Shown here piece by piece: positions 5,306-7,085 of a DNA stretch of 7,085 nt (positions are counted from its first letter, which is position 1; every line of letters starts with the position of its first letter). Both the position numbers and the translations under genes were made by a program. The stretch is from positions 1 to 7,085 of the forward strand of contig JBAUII010000084.1 of the NCBI GenBank assembly GCA_049682815.1, given 5' to 3'. Under the pieces are notes generated by a model that saw only the letters and a program-made list of their open reading frames with translations, ran no database searches and was not told the DNA's origin. Source of the DNA: DASWID01 sp049682815. GTDB lineage: Bacteria; Desulfobacterota_D; UBA1144; Nemesobacterales; CSP1-2.

Positions 5306-5332
5306 CCCACCAGCAAGACTGGTGGGCTACCC
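5306..5332 (-). repeat. Family A REP-like unit 3, inverted
   Basis: Read on the minus strand, the foot GGGTAG (complement of 5327-5332) abuts arm CCCACCAG, loop TCTTG and arm CTGGTGGG. The stem is a perfect 8 bp. The arms differ strongly from unit 2, but foot, loop and layout are identical. Confidence 0.65.
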
Positions 5333-5340
5333 GGGAGGAG

Positions 5341-5367
5341 TCCCGCAGCGAGACTGCTTGGCGACCC
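5341..5367 (-). repeat. Family A REP-like unit 4, decayed
   Basis: On the plus strand the arms are TCCCGCAG (5341-5348) and CTGCTTGG (5354-5361), around CGAGA, one base from the family loop CAAGA. The four inner pairs are perfect, two mismatches follow, then a C-G pair and a wobble. On the minus strand the foot is GGGTCG, five of six matching GGGTAG. Confidence 0.45.
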
Positions 5368-5392
5368 GAGTTGGGTATGATAGGTTTTTGAT

Positions 5393-5419
5393 CGGTATGC
5401 AACGAGTCTTGTTCGTTGC
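5393..5419 (+). repeat. Family A REP-like unit 5
   Basis: Arm GCAACGAG (5399-5406), loop TCTTG (5407-5411) and arm TTCGTTGC (5412-5419) form an 8-bp stem with one wobble. The foot reads CGGTAT, keeping GGTA. Compared with unit 2, stem positions 2 and 3 change on both sides, so pairing is preserved. Confidence 0.6.
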
Positions 5420-5426
5420 GCAATAA

Positions 5427-5471
5427 CCCACCCGCAAGCCCGTCCTGAGTTTAGTCAAAGGGATTGGTGGG
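5427..5471 (-). repeat. Family A REP-like unit 6, long-loop form
   Basis: On the plus strand arm CCCACCCG (5427-5434) is followed by CAA, a 24-nt insert (5438-5461), GA and arm TTGGTGGG (5464-5471). Seven of eight positions pair, one as a wobble. The insert sits at the same loop position as in unit 1 and 16 of 24 bases agree (shared core CCTGAG, ending AAGG). No GGGTAG foot is seen. Confidence 0.5.
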
Positions 5472-5528
5472 AGACGCTTGAGGTGAGATTGCTGCAGTGT
5501 TTTTGTGTAACACTCTGAGTAAGGTCAG

Positions 5529-6287
5529 CTACTCTGGCCAAATCCAATGTTTAATCGTGAGGTTTTTCCCCTCCACGGCTAAAGCCCCGACATATCCGGG
5601 CGCCGGTGTCAAAGGATACAATGACCAATTAGATGCCAAAGTTGAATCTCCTCTAATACTAACAATTTTAGCTTGATCGCTCGGGTTCAGTGTTACGTCA
5701 AACTGATTTAGAGGTATAGAAAGACCTTCTCCGATAGCCTTGATATAAGCTTCTTTGCGAGTCCAACAATTAAAAAAACCTTCAATGCGCTCGGAAGGGG
5801 GCAACGCATTGAGCATCTTAAATTCCAAGGGTGAGAAGAATCGTTTTGCAATCTTCTCGACAGATAGATTCGCTCTCACTCTTTCAATATCAATTCCTAT
5901 TTCTCTACCTGAGGTAATAGCATATAGTGCATGTCCATGTGAGTGGGATAAATTGAACTTTAAGTAATTTTGATCCAATTCATTCGGAATTTTCGGTTTT
6001 CCATGCGGGGTGTAAATGAATTTAAGGCTGTCTGGCTTTAGTTTTAGATACCTTCCCAGTATTACTCGAAGAATGCCTCTCGCAGCGATGAAATGACGTC
6101 GATCTTTTTCAAAATGGAAACGATTGGCCCTGTCCATCTCTTTCACTTCTAGGGTGTTTTCAAGTGCTTTTAACAATTGCTGGCTAACATTTAAGTCAGC
6201 ACTCCAAACGTGGATTTCATGCTGTCCTAATGTCAATTTAATCAAATTGCTTGGCGGGTCGCACCGTGTTTGCTTTATGTTTCCCAT
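5529..6287 (-). CDS. Sfp-type 4'-phosphopantetheinyl transferase
   Basis: This enzyme moves the 4'-phosphopantetheine arm of CoA onto a serine of acyl or peptidyl carrier proteins, in the cytoplasm. The 252 residues match the two-domain Sfp/Gsp group (usually 220-250), not the short AcpS group. Visible motifs are RRHFIAARGILR (63-74), the GKPKI loop (96-100), FNLSHSHGHALYAI (111-124), GIDIERVR (131-138) with metal-binding Asp133 and Glu135, and FNCWTRKEAYIKAIGEGL (172-189) with Glu179. All catalytic residues are present. No ribosome binding site precedes ATG 6287; coupling to an overlapping small ORF (6275-6400) could explain this. It is convergent with coaBC, and a glycosyltransferase lies upstream on the same strand. 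No carrier protein or synthase is in view, so the target cannot be named. Confidence 0.9.
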   Translation of the reverse strand: MGNIKQTRCDPPSNLIKLTLGQHEIHVWSADLNVSQQLLKALENTLEVKEMDRANRFHFEKDRRHFIAARGILRVILGRYLKLKPDSLKFIYTPHGKPKIPNELDQNYLKFNLSHSHGHALYAITSGREIGIDIERVRANLSVEKIAKRFFSPLEFKMLNALPPSERIEGFFNCWTRKEAYIKAIGEGLSIPLNQFDVTLNPSDQAKIVSIRGDSTLASNWSLYPLTPAPGYVGALAVEGKNLTIKHWIWPE

Positions 6288-6400
6288 CGACTGAGTCGGA
6301 TTTTGTTTAACCGGTTGCTTTTTCTATTTTCAGTTTCTTCCATTTGCTTTATATCGCTATAGAGCTTCATGTCATCAGATACTTTTTTCAAGTCAAACAT
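6275..6400 (-). CDS. Possible 41-residue ORF overlapping the transferase start
   Basis: ATG at 6398-6400 opens a 41-codon frame ending at TAA 6275-6277, beginning MFDLKKVSDD and ending NKIRLSRWET. It overlaps the first codons of the phosphopantetheinyl transferase by 13 bases in another frame and starts 32 bases after the glycosyltransferase stop, a compact operon-like spacing. The product would be hydrophilic, rich in Lys, Glu, Asp and Arg, with no membrane segment or known motif. No good ribosome binding site is seen (AAAGTATGA before the ATG). An internal ATG at 6368-6370 could also serve. It may be chance; the layout is the main argument. Confidence 0.3.
   Translation of the reverse strand: MFDLKKVSDDMKLYSDIKQMEETENRKSNRLNKIRLSRWET
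6348..6375 (-). promoter_or_regulatory. Candidate promoter for the phosphopantetheinyl transferase
   Basis: On the minus strand ATGACA (complement of 6370-6375) is followed after 16 bases by TATAAA (complement of 6348-6353); each hexamer matches five of six consensus bases. Transcription would begin near 6341, about 55 bases before the ATG at 6287. It lies inside the possible small ORF, so both readings can hold only if the ORF is also transcribed from further upstream. Confidence 0.3.
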
Positions 6401-6432
6401 TCATACTTTGTCACAGCACTACCAAGATTAGT

Positions 6433-7085
6433 TCATTTTGCTGATACTATTTTGATTTTTCTGAAAATCCAAGACCAGAAGTAGCCGGAAAGGAACGCAG
6501 GTACGACTACGAGATAATACAGCACAAACCATGGGCTAAGAAACTTCTTGACAAAAAGAGATGAATTGTTTTCTTTCGCTGTGTGGGTGTGAATGGTGCT
6601 AATAAAGTGAGGACGACGTCCTCGCATCAATTGATAACCCTTGCCATGCCAGAACTTGCGTGCCACGATAGTGTATAGACTTTTAGGATAGTTGTGAATA
6701 ATACGCACCTCGGGCAGGAATACTACAGGAACGCCGGCTTTATAAAGGCGATAACCCATTTCTACGTCCTCTGCAGAATCTAAATCTTCGGCGAAACCTC
6801 CTATAGAAAGCAGGGCTTCGCGACGGGCTATGAAATTCATGCCATTTAAACCAAAAACTCCATCTGGCCTGACATAGCTTGAGATGGTCAACGCGTCTAC
6901 TTCTGCTTCGCACCGAGCCCAGCGAGAACTGTCCGCAGAGGGAGCGAAGTTTAACTGGAAACATTTAATTTGGCTGCCGTATTGCGACATTTCTCGCTCG
7001 AGTTTCGTGAAGTAGTCACCGGGAACAGTAGTGTCCGAGTCAACGGAATGAAGCCACTCAGTCTTGACCGCACGAAGTCCTTCGT
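6433..7085 (-). CDS. Family 2 glycosyltransferase, C-terminal part (5' end outside the window)
   Basis: The frame is open from the right edge to TGA at 6433-6435, giving 216 visible residues; the Met at 6988-6990 is internal. The enzyme would transfer a sugar from a nucleotide donor to a surface glycan or lipid. The first visible part, TEWLHSVDSDTTVPGDYF, carries the DxD-type metal and nucleotide-binding DSD at residues 15-17. Further on GLNGMNFIARREAL, GGFAEDL and SAEDVEMGYRL form the GT-A acceptor region with the catalytic-base ED pair. Near the C-terminus, SPWFVLYYLVVVPAFLSGYF is a likely membrane helix followed by basic residues (RKIK), suggesting anchoring to the inner membrane. The N-terminal nucleotide-binding strand is not visible. 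It may be co-transcribed with the downstream transferase. Donor and acceptor cannot be told. Confidence 0.85.
   Translation of the reverse strand, partial: EGLRAVKTEWLHSVDSDTTVPGDYFTKLEREMSQYGSQIKCFQLNFAPSADSSRWARCEAEVDALTISSYVRPDGVFGLNGMNFIARREALLSIGGFAEDLDSAEDVEMGYRLYKAGVPVVFLPEVRIIHNYPKSLYTIVARKFWHGKGYQLMRGRRPHFISTIHTHTAKENNSSLFVKKFLSPWFVLYYLVVVPAFLSGYFWSWIFRKIKIVSAK

Larger units (their letters stand above)
4982..5528. repeat. Repeat-filled convergent gap between coaBC and the phosphopantetheinyl transferase
   Basis: This 547-base stretch has no convincing gene. It holds CCTGTCCCC (4999-5007), a family B hairpin (5033-5057), the plus copy of the 42-bp repeat with a hairpin (5071-5112), a direct repeat (5179-5199 against 5291-5311, 18 of 21 identical) and six family A hairpins (5204-5471). 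A weak 6-bp hairpin, AGTGTT/AACACT (5496-5514), lies just after the transferase stop. Segment 5113-5178 shows nothing recognisable. Confidence 0.75.

Noticed and set aside
5190..5423. 77-residue minus-strand reading frame after coaBC
   Set aside because: It coincides with the family A hairpin cluster; the frame is a by-product of the repeats.
5204..5471. CRISPR array
   Set aside because: Units alternate in strand, differ in stem sequence, have unequal spacing and lack an identical direct repeat of CRISPR length; no cas gene is in view.
5496..5514. Terminator of the phosphopantetheinyl transferase
   Set aside because: The AGTGTT/AACACT stem is only six pairs and no T-run follows on the minus strand.

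Overview
This window comes from a bacterial chromosome of moderate GC content. Nothing in it fixes the phylum. The house-keeping genes are ordinary bacterial biosynthesis genes. The DnaA-C-like tail on the REP-associated transposase and the many short palindromic repeats between genes resemble Deltaproteobacteria-like or candidate-phylum genomes known mostly from metagenomes, but that is inference.

Layout, left to right. (1) 2-103 is the last 33 codons of an IS1595/ISXO2-like transposase. It is joined directly to a REP-associated tyrosine (Y1/HUH) transposase, 141-914, that lacks its N-terminal strand, so this is a junction of two transposon remnants. (2) A short GATGTTAC tandem repeat and a CCTGTCCCC motif follow. 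(3) 962-1414 (minus) is a small four-helix membrane protein. (4) 1637-3346 (plus) is ilvD, dihydroxy-acid dehydratase, probably starting at a TTG behind a strong ribosome binding site, with a strong hairpin in its leader. (5) 3347-3772 is non-coding and full of hairpins. (6) 3773-4981 (plus) is coaBC, bifunctional, for CoA synthesis. (7) 4982-5528 is non-coding and holds a dense cluster of REP-like hairpins. (8) 5529-6287 (minus) is an Sfp-type 4'-phosphopantetheinyl transferase, perhaps preceded by an overlapping 41-codon ORF. (9) 6433-7085 (minus) is the C-terminal part of a membrane-anchored family 2 glycosyltransferase, cut by the window edge.

The three recognisable enzymes lie on one metabolic line. 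IlvD makes 2-ketoisovalerate, the precursor of pantoate; CoaBC turns phosphopantothenate into phosphopantetheine; the transferase moves that arm from CoA to carrier proteins. They are not one operon: ilvD and coaBC are separated by 426 bp of repeats, and the transferase is convergent.

The most notable content is non-coding. There are two hairpin families with invariant loops and covarying 8-bp stems. Family A has loop TCTTG and a GGGTAG foot abutting the stem. Family B has loop TTCC and a GATAG-like foot. The GTAG-type foot matches the architecture of REP elements recognised by RAYT transposases. Family A includes an inverted pair forming a REPIN-like unit (5269-5332) and two copies whose loop carries a 24-nt insertion at the same position. 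A 42-bp imperfect inverted repeat brackets coaBC.
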